Origin: Chloroflexota bacterium
GTDB lineage: Bacteria; Chloroflexota; Limnocylindria; Limnocylindrales; CSP1-4
NCBI GenBank assembly: GCA_021812735.1
Contig: JAKAMV010000153.1
Location: 1-14,173, forward strand
DNA length: 14,173 bases
Direction of reading: 5' to 3'
The notes below the pieces were generated by a model that saw only the letters and a list, made by a program, of their open reading frames with translations, searched no databases and was not told the DNA's origin. Of the stretch, positions 6,674 through 14,084 are shown one piece after another. Made by a program: the position numbers and the translations under genes. How positions within the stretch are numbered: the stretch's first letter is position 1; each line of letters starts with the position of its first letter.

Positions 6674-8104
6674 GTGGACTCGACGGTCGGCGAGAGCAAG
6701 ATCTCGCGGAGAAACGTACTCAAGGTCGGTGCCGCTGTTGGCGTCGGTGGCGCTGCGGCTGCGTTCCTGGCTGCTTGCGGCCAGAGTTCGCCAAGCAGCT
6801 CGGCGGCGCCGCCGGCGTCGGCGGCAGCCGCCTCGGCAGCCCCCGGCACGGCGGGGCCGATCACGGCCGACCTCGAACTCTGGTACCAGGACTGGGATCC
6901 GCTGACGAACGCCTACCAGGCGATCAAGGCAGCCGTCCAGCAGGCCCAGCCCGGGATCAACCTCAAGCTCACGAAGCTCCCGTACGAGCAGCTCCAGCAG
7001 AAGATCCTGCCGGCGGTCGCGGCCAAGAACGAGCCCGAGCTGATGATGGCCTACAGCTCTTGGCTCGTCGCGTCGGACATCGCGAACCTGTTCGCGCCCC
7101 TGGCTCCGGCGATCATGACCGTCGACGAGGCCAAGGCGCTCTTCTACCCGAGCGCGCTCACCGAGGGGCTGCGCGGCGACTCGCTCTACTACATGCCGTT
7201 CCTCAACGGCATGGGCGGCTCGACCTTCACCTACAACGCTGACATCCTGAGCGCAGCCGGCATCGACCCGGCGTCGCTCACGACCTGGGATGCGCTGGTC
7301 GCTGCGGGCAAGGAGCTCGTGCAGTGGAACGGCTCGTCCCTCGCACGCGCCGGCATCGCCTTCAGCCCGTACATCGCGTCCGCGTGGACGTCGGGGATCG
7401 CGCAGCTCGGCGGCACGTACTTCGACTCCAGCACGGGCAAGTTCAACCTCACCTCCCCTGAGGCGTTGCAGGCGCTGAAGAACCTCGATGACCTCCTCAA
7501 GATCCACAAGGTCGACGACATCAGCAAGGAAGCCCCGAGCCACGCCAACATGACGGGCTACGGCGCCCCCGACGGCTTCGAGAAGGGTCTCGCTGGGATC
7601 ACCAACTTCGGCGGCTGGATCGTGTCGGGCTACGAGAAGACCAGCCCCAACTTCAAGGCCGGCGAGTTCGCGATGCCGCCGATGGGCACCTCGACGACCA
7701 ACATCGAGCTGTCACACTCCGCGGTACACCTCATCTCACGGCGCATCACCGGGGACCCGAACAAGATGGCGGCCGCGAAGTTCGTCGTCTCCCAGTTCGC
7801 CTCAGCGGCCAACCTCGGCCCGCTGGCCGACGTCTACGGCGGCGCGATCATCTCGGCTCCGGTGGCCCGCGATCCGAGCACCCAGGCCCGTCACTGGGGC
7901 GAGTTCCAGAAGGACTACGACCAGTACGTCTGGCCGATCGCCACCTTCGAGCAGCATCACATCGCGGACTGGGGAATCACCACCGCCTGGCCCGAGCTGC
8001 TGAAGGTCTTCGCGGACAGCCAGCCGATGGACCAGGTCCTGAAGGGTCTCGAAGACCAGTCGAACCAGCTCGAGCAGACTGCACGCGACCGCCTCGGGCT
8101 GTAG
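6674..8104 (+). CDS. Carbohydrate ABC transporter substrate-binding lipoprotein (CUT1-type)
   Basis: The 476-residue precursor has a Tat-like signal (SRRNVLK at 11-17), a short Ala/Gly/Val hydrophobic stretch and a lipobox LAAC with the acylated cysteine at C35. A Ser/Ala/Pro-rich tether follows, then a type I extracellular solute-binding fold (DLELWYQDWDPLT, PYEQLQQKILPAVAAKNEPE, MPFLNGMGGSTFTYNADILSAAGIDP). This is the pattern of membrane-anchored binding proteins for oligosaccharides or polyol-type sugars; the ligand cannot be read from sequence. The GTG at 6674 has GGAGGAG at 6660-6666. It is the first gene of the + strand operon, encoding the receptor for the permeases at 10429-12230, and is separated from the next gene by a strong hairpin that may keep its mRNA level higher than that of the downstream genes. 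Confidence 0.93.
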   Translation: MDSTVGESKISRRNVLKVGAAVGVGGAAAAFLAACGQSSPSSSAAPPASAAAASAAPGTAGPITADLELWYQDWDPLTNAYQAIKAAVQQAQPGINLKLTKLPYEQLQQKILPAVAAKNEPELMMAYSSWLVASDIANLFAPLAPAIMTVDEAKALFYPSALTEGLRGDSLYYMPFLNGMGGSTFTYNADILSAAGIDPASLTTWDALVAAGKELVQWNGSSLARAGIAFSPYIASAWTSGIAQLGGTYFDSSTGKFNLTSPEALQALKNLDDLLKIHKVDDISKEAPSHANMTGYGAPDGFEKGLAGITNFGGWIVSGYEKTSPNFKAGEFAMPPMGTSTTNIELSHSAVHLISRRITGDPNKMAAAKFVVSQFASAANLGPLADVYGGAIISAPVARDPSTQARHWGEFQKDYDQYVWPIATFEQHHIADWGITTAWPELLKVFADSQPMDQVLKGLEDQSNQLEQTARDRLGL

Positions 8105-8127
8105 CCTCCGCAGACCCCGAGCTACGA

Positions 8128-8163
8128 ATGACTCGGCGGCGCCGCCCGGCGCCGCCGAGTCAT
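8128..8163 (+). terminator. Perfect 16-bp hairpin after the binding-protein gene (partial terminator or mRNA stabiliser)
   Basis: ATGACTCGGCGGCGCC (8128-8143) is the exact reverse complement of 8148-8163, leaving a 4-base GCCC loop. It lies 24 bases after the lipoprotein stop and 19 bases before the GTG of the SDR gene. Only a weak pyrimidine stretch (CTCTT) follows, so full intrinsic termination is doubtful. Hairpins in this position after binding-protein genes commonly stabilise the upstream message and reduce read-through. Confidence 0.7.
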
Positions 8164-8182
8164 CTCTTGGACAGGTGAAGTC

Positions 8183-8959
8183 GTGGCGAACAAAACGCTA
8201 ACGGGCCGCGTGGCGGTCGTGACGGGGGCCGGGACGGGAATAGGGTTCGGCATCGCCGCGGCCCTTGCGGAGGCGGGCGCCGATCTCGTGCTCCACTATC
8301 GAGGGCACGGCACCTCGCTCGAGCGGTTCGCCGCGCGATGGGCGGCCGCCGGCCGCCGGGTTGAGGTTGTACGCGCCGACTTCTCGGTGGATCCGTCTTC
8401 GGCCGCCGACCTCGTCGACACAGCGGTTGAGCGGCTCGGCCGCGTGGACATCCTTGTCAACAACGCCGCCGTGACGACGGGGATTGCCTCCTTCGAGGAG
8501 ATGACCCGGGAGATGCTCGACGAGACGCTCCGTGTCAACGTCGTGGCGACCTTCCTCGCGACGCAGGCGGCCGCTCGCCACATGGTGGCTGCCGGGAACG
8601 GCGGCCGGGTCATCAACATCGGGTCGATCCATGGACGTCAGGCCGCCCCGGGCTTCCTGGCCTACGAGGCCAGCAAGGGCGCCGTCCACTCCCTGACCTA
8701 CTCGAGCGCCGTCGCTCTCGGGCAGTATGGGATCACGGTCAACTGCATCGCCCCGGGAACGGTGGTCGTCGAGCGCTACGAGACGTTGGACTGGGACGAG
8801 GCCTGGGCGCTCAGTCGTACGCCCGTCCAGCGGATGGGCACCCCTGCCGACATCGCGGCGCTCGTCCTCTTCTTGGCCGGCGACGAGGCGGGCTTCATCA
8901 CTGGCGACACGATCTTCGTCGACGGCGGGCTGACCCGCCGGATGGCATTGGTCAAGTAA
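8183..8959 (+). CDS. Short-chain dehydrogenase/reductase (SDR), classical type
   Basis: The 258-residue protein shows all classical SDR elements: the cofactor loop TGAGTGIG (14-21), NNAA (93-96), N119, and the catalytic set S148, Y161 and K165 (YEASK). The structural motif IAPG (189-192) and the C-terminal FVDGG are also present. SDRs of this type oxidise or reduce hydroxyl groups of sugars, polyols and many other small molecules with NAD(P). Next to a sugar transporter and an SMP-30-type lactonase, a sugar 1-dehydrogenase that makes a lactone is a reasonable guess, but the substrate is unproven. The GTG at 8183 follows a weak AGGTGAAG. The gene is 78 bases after the lipoprotein gene and 47 before the next one. 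Confidence 0.9.
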   Translation: MANKTLTGRVAVVTGAGTGIGFGIAAALAEAGADLVLHYRGHGTSLERFAARWAAAGRRVEVVRADFSVDPSSAADLVDTAVERLGRVDILVNNAAVTTGIASFEEMTREMLDETLRVNVVATFLATQAAARHMVAAGNGGRVINIGSIHGRQAAPGFLAYEASKGAVHSLTYSSAVALGQYGITVNCIAPGTVVVERYETLDWDEAWALSRTPVQRMGTPADIAALVLFLAGDEAGFITGDTIFVDGGLTRRMALVK

Positions 8960-9006
8960 CCTCCAGCGACTGGTCACGCGCACGGCCCAGGAGAGAAGCG
9001 ACACAC

Positions 9007-10416
9007 ATGACGGCGCCGGGACTACGAGCAGGGGTCGGCCGAGCCCTCATCACGCCGCCCGTCGGGATGGCGATGGGCGGCTGGAGCAACCAGCTCCACG
9101 AGCGGTCGGACGGCAATCACATGGACCTCACGACGACGGTCCTCGCGCTCACCAACGGCACAGAGGACGCGATCGTTGCCGAGCTCGACATCTGCATGGT
9201 GACCCACCACCAGGCCGATGCCATCCGTGCAGCGGTCTCGGAGGCGACCGGGATCCCCGTCTCCCACGTCAGGGTCACCGCCACCCACACGCACGCCGCG
9301 CCTGTCACGAGCGAGGTCTCGGGGTCTGGCTGGATGACCGAGGGCCTCGAGCACATTGACGCCTACATGACGGTGGCGACCGACAAGATCGCCGGCGCGG
9401 CCCGTGAGGCCCGCTCGCGCCTGGTGCCGGTCCGCGTCGGCTTCGCCCGCGGCAGCTCCCCCCTCGGGGTCAACCGCCGGGCGGCCCGCCCTGACGGGGG
9501 AGTGCGGCTGGGCTTGAACCCTGCCGGTCCGGTCGACCACACGGTCCGGGTCGTCCGGCTCGACGACGAGGCTGACCACGCGGTCGCGACCATCGTCCAG
9601 TACTCCGCCCATCCGACGATCCTCGCCGGGGGCAACCGATTTGTGTCGCCCGACTACCCGGGCGTCACGCGGCGGGTCGTTGAATCGGCGGTCGGCGGTC
9701 GGTGTCTCTTCCTCCAGGGAACCCCTGGCGATATCGGTCCGTGTGAGACGTTCGTGGACGTCCTCGAGCCGGTGGACCGGCTGGGCACGATGCTCGGCCA
9801 CGACGCGGCGGGGACGGCGATGCGGGCCACGGCTCGGCTCCACCGGCAGCGACCGGCGCGCAATCAGGACCCGTCGACGTGGCTGACGTTCCACGAGTAC
9901 GAGCCGCAGCCGCCGGCCGACGGCACGCTGCGCGTCGAACGCCGGCTGATCGAGGCACCTGTTCGGGAGGACCTGGGCGACCCTGTCGAGCTGCGCACAC
10001 GCACCAATGCCCTGCTCGCCGAGCTCCGAGCCGCCCAGATGCGCGGGGCGAGCGATTTCGAAATCCGCGAGCTGCGCGTCCAGACGAAGGGCGCGTCATT
10101 CCGCGCCGAGCGCGCCGAGGCGATTGCCGGTCGGGCGTCCTTCCCGCTCGAGATCCACGGGCTCCGGATCGGGCCCGTGGCACTCGTCGGGGTCCCGGTC
10201 GAACCCTTCATCGAGCTGGGCCTGCGGATCGAATCGCTGTCGCCGTTCCCGATGACGCTCGTGTCGGGCTACACGAACGGCTACCGCAACTACCTGCCCA
10301 CAGCGGCCGAGTGGGCGCGAGGCGGCTACGAGATCGACAGCAGCCCGTTCCGCCCAGAAGCGGCGGATCTCTATGTGGAGGCGGCGTCAGCTGTCCTCAG
10401 CGCGCTGTCGGCCTAG
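9007..10416 (+). CDS. Neutral/alkaline ceramidase N-terminal-domain superfamily protein (hydrolase-like)
   Basis: The 469-residue protein begins GVGRALITPP and carries the family's metal-site motifs: THTHAAP (H94/H96), YSAHPT (H202), and near the C-terminus SGYTNGYRNYLPTAAEWARGGYE, whose tyrosine is a zinc-ligand candidate. GVNRRAA (154-160) is also a family mark. In true ceramidases the nucleophilic serine lies in GDxSPN; here the segment reads GDIGPC (241-246), with glycine in place of serine and cysteine in place of asparagine, so ceramide hydrolysis is unlikely. There is no signal peptide, which also differs from secreted ceramidases. Homologues of this kind recur in bacterial sugar operons with unknown substrates. 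The ATG at 9007 has a distant AGGAG at 8989-8993. It lies 12 bases before the first permease gene, so it is co-transcribed with the transporter. Confidence 0.85.
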   Translation: MTAPGLRAGVGRALITPPVGMAMGGWSNQLHERSDGNHMDLTTTVLALTNGTEDAIVAELDICMVTHHQADAIRAAVSEATGIPVSHVRVTATHTHAAPVTSEVSGSGWMTEGLEHIDAYMTVATDKIAGAAREARSRLVPVRVGFARGSSPLGVNRRAARPDGGVRLGLNPAGPVDHTVRVVRLDDEADHAVATIVQYSAHPTILAGGNRFVSPDYPGVTRRVVESAVGGRCLFLQGTPGDIGPCETFVDVLEPVDRLGTMLGHDAAGTAMRATARLHRQRPARNQDPSTWLTFHEYEPQPPADGTLRVERRLIEAPVREDLGDPVELRTRTNALLAELRAAQMRGASDFEIRELRVQTKGASFRAERAEAIAGRASFPLEIHGLRIGPVALVGVPVEPFIELGLRIESLSPFPMTLVSGYTNGYRNYLPTAAEWARGGYEIDSSPFRPEAADLYVEAASAVLSALSA

Positions 10417-10428
10417 GGTGAGCGCGCG

Positions 10429-11361
10429 ATGACGGCTATCTCCACGTCCCGCGGACCCTCGGCACGTCGAGGGAGACTCGCTCGGGCGCCCCGCGGGATG
10501 ACCTTGGCGATCGTAATCATCCTCGTCGCCTTCTTGCTGTTCATCTTCGTGATCCCGCTCATCCAAGCGATCTGGTACAGCCTCAACATCTACGACATCG
10601 AGACGGGCACATCCAGATTCATCGGGCTGCGCAACTACCAGAGAATGGTCGCGGATCCGGCCTTCTGGAACGGGTTGCGGGTCGCATTCCTCTTCACGGC
10701 GATCACCATTGCCGCGGGGTTCGCCTTCCAAACAACCCTCGCGGCCGTCATGACCTCGTTTCGGGGCCTGCCGAAGGCCGTGATCCTGACGACCTTCTTC
10801 CTGCCGGCAATCATCCCGAACCTCGCTGTCATCATCATCTGGAAGGCGATGTTCCGGGTCGACTTCGGGCTGTTCGACGTGGTGACGCTGGCGCTGGGGC
10901 TTCAACCGCTCCCGTGGTTGACGGACGGCACCTTGGCGCTCGTGTCGATCATCATTCTCACGGTCTGGAAGTACCTCGGCTACGGCGCGGTCATATTCAT
11001 GGCCGGACTCAACGAGATCGGGCAGGAGACGTACGAGTCGGCCGCCATGGACGGCGCGGGCGCCATCCGGCAGTTCTTCTCGATCAGCCTGCCGCTGCTG
11101 CGCCCAGTCCTGCTTGTCCAGTTGGTCGCCAGCGTGATCACCCTCCTGCAGTTCTTTGATCCGTTCTATGCCCTCACGAACGGCGGCCCGTCGGGCGCGA
11201 CGCAGACGCTGATCCTGTACATCTACCAGGAGAGCTTCCTCCGTCTGGACTTCAGCGGCGCAGCCGCGATGACGACGGCGCTCTTCCTGATCCTGCTCGG
11301 GGCAAGCGCGCTGCAGCTCTGGATCGGGCGGGGCCAGCTGCACACAGCGGGGAACCGCTGA
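10429..11361 (+). CDS. ABC sugar transporter permease 1 (MalF-like, CUT1)
   Basis: The 310-residue integral membrane protein has about six hydrophobic segments, starting at TLAIVIILVAFLLFIFVIPL. It contains the ATPase-docking EAA loop YESAAMDGAGAIRQFFSISL followed by PLLRPVLL. FIGLRNYQRM after the first segment and TNGGPSGATQTLILYIY near the end are typical of the first permease of CUT1 sugar importers. It would form the membrane channel with the next gene's product and receive ligand from the lipoprotein encoded at 6674. The ATG at 10429 follows the preceding stop by 12 bases and has a modest GGGTGAG upstream. The gene ends 2 bases before the next start. Confidence 0.93.
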   Translation: MTAISTSRGPSARRGRLARAPRGMTLAIVIILVAFLLFIFVIPLIQAIWYSLNIYDIETGTSRFIGLRNYQRMVADPAFWNGLRVAFLFTAITIAAGFAFQTTLAAVMTSFRGLPKAVILTTFFLPAIIPNLAVIIIWKAMFRVDFGLFDVVTLALGLQPLPWLTDGTLALVSIIILTVWKYLGYGAVIFMAGLNEIGQETYESAAMDGAGAIRQFFSISLPLLRPVLLVQLVASVITLLQFFDPFYALTNGGPSGATQTLILYIYQESFLRLDFSGAAAMTTALFLILLGASALQLWIGRGQLHTAGNR

Positions 11362-11363
11362 CG

Positions 11364-12230
11364 ATGACCACCCTTCGCGCACGCCCCCGCATCCTCGGGA
11401 TCCGTCTGCCGTCGCTCGGGCGCGCGGTCACGATCCTGGTCCTTGTCGTGGTCATGGTCGCGGTCCTGGTCCCGATCGCCTGGGCCGTGCTCGGGTCGCT
11501 CAAGAGCGAGACCGAGTACCGGGATCTCCCCGTCCACCTGCTGCCTCGGCACGTGACGTTCGAGGCCTATGCCACGGTCCTCGGCACCGGTGGCCTTCCG
11601 CGCGCGTTCCTCAACTCCGTGATCGTCAGCACGGTCGAGGTGCTCTCGGTGCTCCTGACGAGCTCGGTGGCCGGTTACGTCTTCGCCCGCAAGATGTTCT
11701 GGGGCAGGGACGCACTGTTCATGTTCGTGCTCGCCAGCACGATGGTGCCCTTCACGATGCTGCTGATCCCGCTCTACCTCCAGTTCACGAACCTCGGGAT
11801 TGAGAACAACCTCTTGAGCGTCGCCCTACCGACGGCGGTCTCGGCATACGGGATCTTCCTGTGCCGCCAGTTCATCGGCGGGATCCCTCGCGACCTGTTC
11901 GAATCGGCAATGATCGACGGGGCGACCGACCTCCAGGTCTACCGACGGATCGTCTTGCCTCTCGCACGGCCCGTCCTGTCCGCCCTCGCGATCTTCACCC
12001 TCATTGGCAGCATCAACGAGCTGCTTTGGCCACTGGTGATCCTCAACGACCGCGACCTGTTCACGCTCCCGCTTGCCCTCGCCTCCTACGTCCGGAATGG
12101 CGAGGACGTCGTGTTCACGAACATCCTCGCGGCGGCGATCGTCAGCTCGATCCCCCTGGTCGTGGCCTTCCTCTTCCTCCAGCGCAACTTCGTCAAGGGC
12201 ATCTCCCTGACCGGTCTGGGAGGTCGCTGA
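11364..12230 (+). CDS. ABC sugar transporter permease 2 (MalG-like, CUT1)
   Basis: The 288-residue membrane protein starts with one hydrophobic segment (AVTILVLVVVMVAVLVPIAW). It has the periplasmic LKSETEYR segment, FLNSVIVSTVEVL, TMVPFTMLLIPLYL, and the EAA loop FESAMIDGATDLQVYRRIVL followed by PLARPVLS, all standard for MalG-type permeases. It pairs with the preceding permease, whose stop lies 2 bases upstream. No ATP-hydrolysing subunit is encoded anywhere in the window. The importer therefore probably uses a shared ATPase encoded elsewhere, as known for MsiK-type multitask ATPases, or one beyond the right edge. Confidence 0.93.
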   Translation: MTTLRARPRILGIRLPSLGRAVTILVLVVVMVAVLVPIAWAVLGSLKSETEYRDLPVHLLPRHVTFEAYATVLGTGGLPRAFLNSVIVSTVEVLSVLLTSSVAGYVFARKMFWGRDALFMFVLASTMVPFTMLLIPLYLQFTNLGIENNLLSVALPTAVSAYGIFLCRQFIGGIPRDLFESAMIDGATDLQVYRRIVLPLARPVLSALAIFTLIGSINELLWPLVILNDRDLFTLPLALASYVRNGEDVVFTNILAAAIVSSIPLVVAFLFLQRNFVKGISLTGLGGR

Positions 12231-12260
12231 CCGGATGAGTGCAGCTCGCCGGGGCCGCGC

Positions 12261-13118
12261 ATGACGGGTGGGACGCGAGCCGCTGTCCGGATCTTCGCCA
12301 CGGGGCTGGACCATCCTGAGTGCGTCGCGGTCGCCCCTGACGGGACGATCTGGGCCGGCGGCGAGGACGGCCAGGTATATGTGGTCACGTCCCAGGGGAC
12401 GGTGCGTGAGATCGCCCGCACGGACGCGTTCTGCGGCGGGCTCGCCTTCGATCGCGACGGCTCGTGCTTCGTGTGCAGCACTCCTGGCCGGGTCCTACGC
12501 GTCCAGGCGGACGGTCGGTGGGAAGTGTTCGCGACCACCGCCGGGGACGAGCCGCTCCGAGTGCCCAACTTCCCGGTGTTCGCGCCCGACGGGACGCTCT
12601 TCGTGTCGGACTCCGGGAGCTGGGAGACGGCCGACGGCACAATCGTGCGCTGCTGGCCGGACGGTCGCACCGAGGTCCACCATGCGGGTCCATTCCACTA
12701 CGCGAACGGACTGGCGATCGACGCAGCGGGGGAGTACCTGTACATCGTCGAGAGCGGCACCGCGAGCGTCAGCCGGATCAGGATCGCGGACGGCCCACGC
12801 GCCGTGCCCGGATATGTCTGCCCGCCGGGATCGTTGCCGTGGGTGCCCGACGGGATCGCGTTCGACGCCACTGGCACCCTTTATGCGACGACGTACGCAA
12901 CGGACCGGATCTTCCGCATCGTCCCTGGAGGACTGCCGGAGATCATCGCCGAGGACCACTTCGCGCAGGCTTTGAACCGTCCCACGAACTGCGCCTTTGG
13001 CGGTCCCGCATTCGACCAGCTGTTTATCGCGAACCTCGGCGGCCGCCATCTCTCCGTCATCGATCTCGGGGTCCCAGGTCAGCCGTTGTACGCGGGACCG
13101 CGGCCCGGTGGCGGGTGA
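12261..13118 (+). CDS. SMP-30/gluconolactonase-like beta-propeller protein
   Basis: The 285-residue protein is built from beta-propeller repeats (APDGTIWAGGEDGQVY, DGTLFVSDSGSW, AAGEYLYIVESG, ATGTLYATTYATDRIFRI). It keeps the divalent-metal positions of SMP-30 lactonases: E20 in DHPECVAV, N103 in VPNFPVF, N149 in YANGLAID and D197 in PWVPDGIAFD. The family hydrolyses sugar lactones to the acids and usually acts after a sugar dehydrogenase, which fits the SDR upstream. No signal peptide is seen, so it acts in the cytoplasm. The ATG at 12261 is 30 bases after the permease stop and has no strong ribosome-binding site; it overlaps the stop of a 9-codon frame (12235-12264), which might couple translation. 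It ends 14 bases from the convergent GntR gene. Confidence 0.87.
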   Translation: MTGGTRAAVRIFATGLDHPECVAVAPDGTIWAGGEDGQVYVVTSQGTVREIARTDAFCGGLAFDRDGSCFVCSTPGRVLRVQADGRWEVFATTAGDEPLRVPNFPVFAPDGTLFVSDSGSWETADGTIVRCWPDGRTEVHHAGPFHYANGLAIDAAGEYLYIVESGTASVSRIRIADGPRAVPGYVCPPGSLPWVPDGIAFDATGTLYATTYATDRIFRIVPGGLPEIIAEDHFAQALNRPTNCAFGGPAFDQLFIANLGGRHLSVIDLGVPGQPLYAGPRPGGG

Positions 13119-13119
13119 G

Positions 13120-13133
13120 GCGCTTCCGAGCGC
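13120..13133. terminator. Short hairpin between convergent genes
   Basis: GCGCT (13120-13124) and AGCGC (13129-13133) form a 5-bp stem with a TCCG tetraloop in the 14-base gap between the SMP-30 and GntR stop codons. Its place suits a shared terminator, but the stem is short and lacks T-runs. Confidence 0.3.
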
Positions 13134-13882
13134 TACCTCCCGGAGCCCGCTCGCGCTCGAGCCTTGCGGCGAGAGCGGTCTTGGTGGGCGAGCACGGCCA
13201 GGGACGTTAGGATCCGCTCGGCCGCCTGCTCCGTGTGGAGCCGGGTGAGCCGCTCGGCCTCCCTGCTGTCGTTGTTCTCGACTGCTGCCACGATCAGGCG
13301 ATGCGATTCGTAGACTTGACCGAGCGAGCTCGGGGACCTGGGGGTCAGCGCGTAGATCCGGCGAGCCGAATCCCAGTAGTCGAGGATCTTGGCCACGAGT
13401 CCGGGACGTCCCGACGCGTCGTAGTGGCGACGGTGGAACTCGCGGTCCCAACGATTGAAGGCCGCGGTATCCCCCCCCGCCAAGGCGCTCTCCATCTCGG
13501 CCAGAGCCTCCCGAAGCAGCTGCTTGTTCTCGGGAGTCGACCGCTCAACCGCGAGGCGGGCCGCGAGGCCCTCGAGGGCGCCGCGGACCAGGTACAGCTC
13601 CTCGACATCCTCGGCCGAGATCTCCGCGACCTTCGCACCCATTCGGGGCGTGAAGGCGACGAGCCCCTCAGCCTCCAGCATCCGCAGCGCCTCGCGAACC
13701 GGCATCGCCGAGACGCCAAGTCGAGGGGCTAGGTGCGCCGGGCGCAGCGGCTGGCCCGGGGGGAGCACGCCGTCGAGGATCAGTTCGCGGAGCCGCTCGG
13801 TCACCGAACCCGCGAGCGTTCGGCGGTCCGCCGGTTCGCCCAAGGCACCATCGAGGATGGAGAGGTCTTCACGCCGAGGCAC
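13133..13882 (-). CDS. GntR-family transcriptional regulator, FadR/FCD subfamily
   Basis: The 249-residue protein has a winged helix-turn-helix at about 24-85 (VTERLRELILDGVLPPGQPL, LAPRLGVSAMPVREALRMLE, AEGLVAFTPRMGAKV). An FCD effector domain spans about 90-230. D146 and H150 (WDREFH), H194 (SHRLI) and H216 (LHTEQ) match the metal-binding set of FCD domains, which sense small carboxylates or sugar acids. The GTG at 13882 is chosen for GGAGG 5 bases upstream; the longer frame reaching 14056 reads through promoter-like sequence. A run of eight G residues (coding strand, 13471-13478) lies inside the gene. It is the only regulator beside the sugar genes, and repeated GAT-N5-ATC sites upstream of it and at three other promoters make it the probable local repressor. 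Confidence 0.92.
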   Translation of the reverse strand: MPRREDLSILDGALGEPADRRTLAGSVTERLRELILDGVLPPGQPLRPAHLAPRLGVSAMPVREALRMLEAEGLVAFTPRMGAKVAEISAEDVEELYLVRGALEGLAARLAVERSTPENKQLLREALAEMESALAGGDTAAFNRWDREFHRRHYDASGRPGLVAKILDYWDSARRIYALTPRSPSSLGQVYESHRLIVAAVENNDSREAERLTRLHTEQAAERILTSLAVLAHQDRSRRKARARAGSGR

Positions 13883-13944
13883 GGGATCCTCCGAGCGGTT
13901 GGGCGTTGCGAGCGCCGAGCAACCGCAATTCGTCAAGTCTAGTG

Positions 13945-13957
13945 GATACTTGATCAC
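13945..13957 (+). promoter_or_regulatory. Candidate operator (GAT-N5-ATC motif) upstream of the GntR gene
   Basis: GATACTTGATCAC lies 63 bases upstream of the GntR start codon and is identical over 13 bases to 14057-14069. It is placed to allow autoregulation. I could not identify a convincing GntR promoter around it. Confidence 0.5.
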
Positions 13958-14017
13958 AACGGCTCTTGACGGTCCTCTGGAGCCCATTCCAAGGCCCCGC
14001 CCCCACTCAATTGGGTG

Positions 14018-14046
14018 TTGGCGGCCCGGCTTCGATGATCTATCAT
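14018..14046 (+). promoter_or_regulatory. Predicted sigma70-type promoter of the rightmost gene
   Basis: TTGGCG (14018-14023, 4 of 6) and TATCAT (14041-14046, 5 of 6) are separated by exactly 17 bases and read toward the gene at 14085. The start point would fall near 14053, immediately before the operator-like site. Confidence 0.55.
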
Positions 14047-14056
14047 CTCGATACAC

Positions 14057-14069
14057 GATACTTGATCAC
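14057..14069 (+). promoter_or_regulatory. Candidate operator (GAT-N5-ATC motif) just downstream of a predicted start point
   Basis: A second exact copy of GATACTTGATCAC, 112 bases from the first and in the same orientation. It lies a few bases after the predicted transcription start, where binding would block transcription of the gene at 14085. Confidence 0.55.
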
Positions 14070-14084
14070 CTTTGAGGGTACGCC

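Noticed and set aside
6509..7543. Long - strand frame opposite the binding-protein gene
   Set aside because: Charged low-complexity translation and antisense to an unmistakable lipoprotein gene.
9007..10416. Annotation as a functional secreted neutral ceramidase
   Set aside because: No signal peptide and no serine at the GDxSPN position; only superfamily membership is supported.
10387..11382. Long - strand frame opposite permease 1
   Set aside because: Very hydrophilic shadow of a hydrophobic membrane protein; no start signal or domain.
12495..13451. Long - strand frame across the SMP-30 gene and the GntR 3' end
   Set aside because: It overlaps two well supported genes and encodes only Arg/Pro/Gly-rich sequence.
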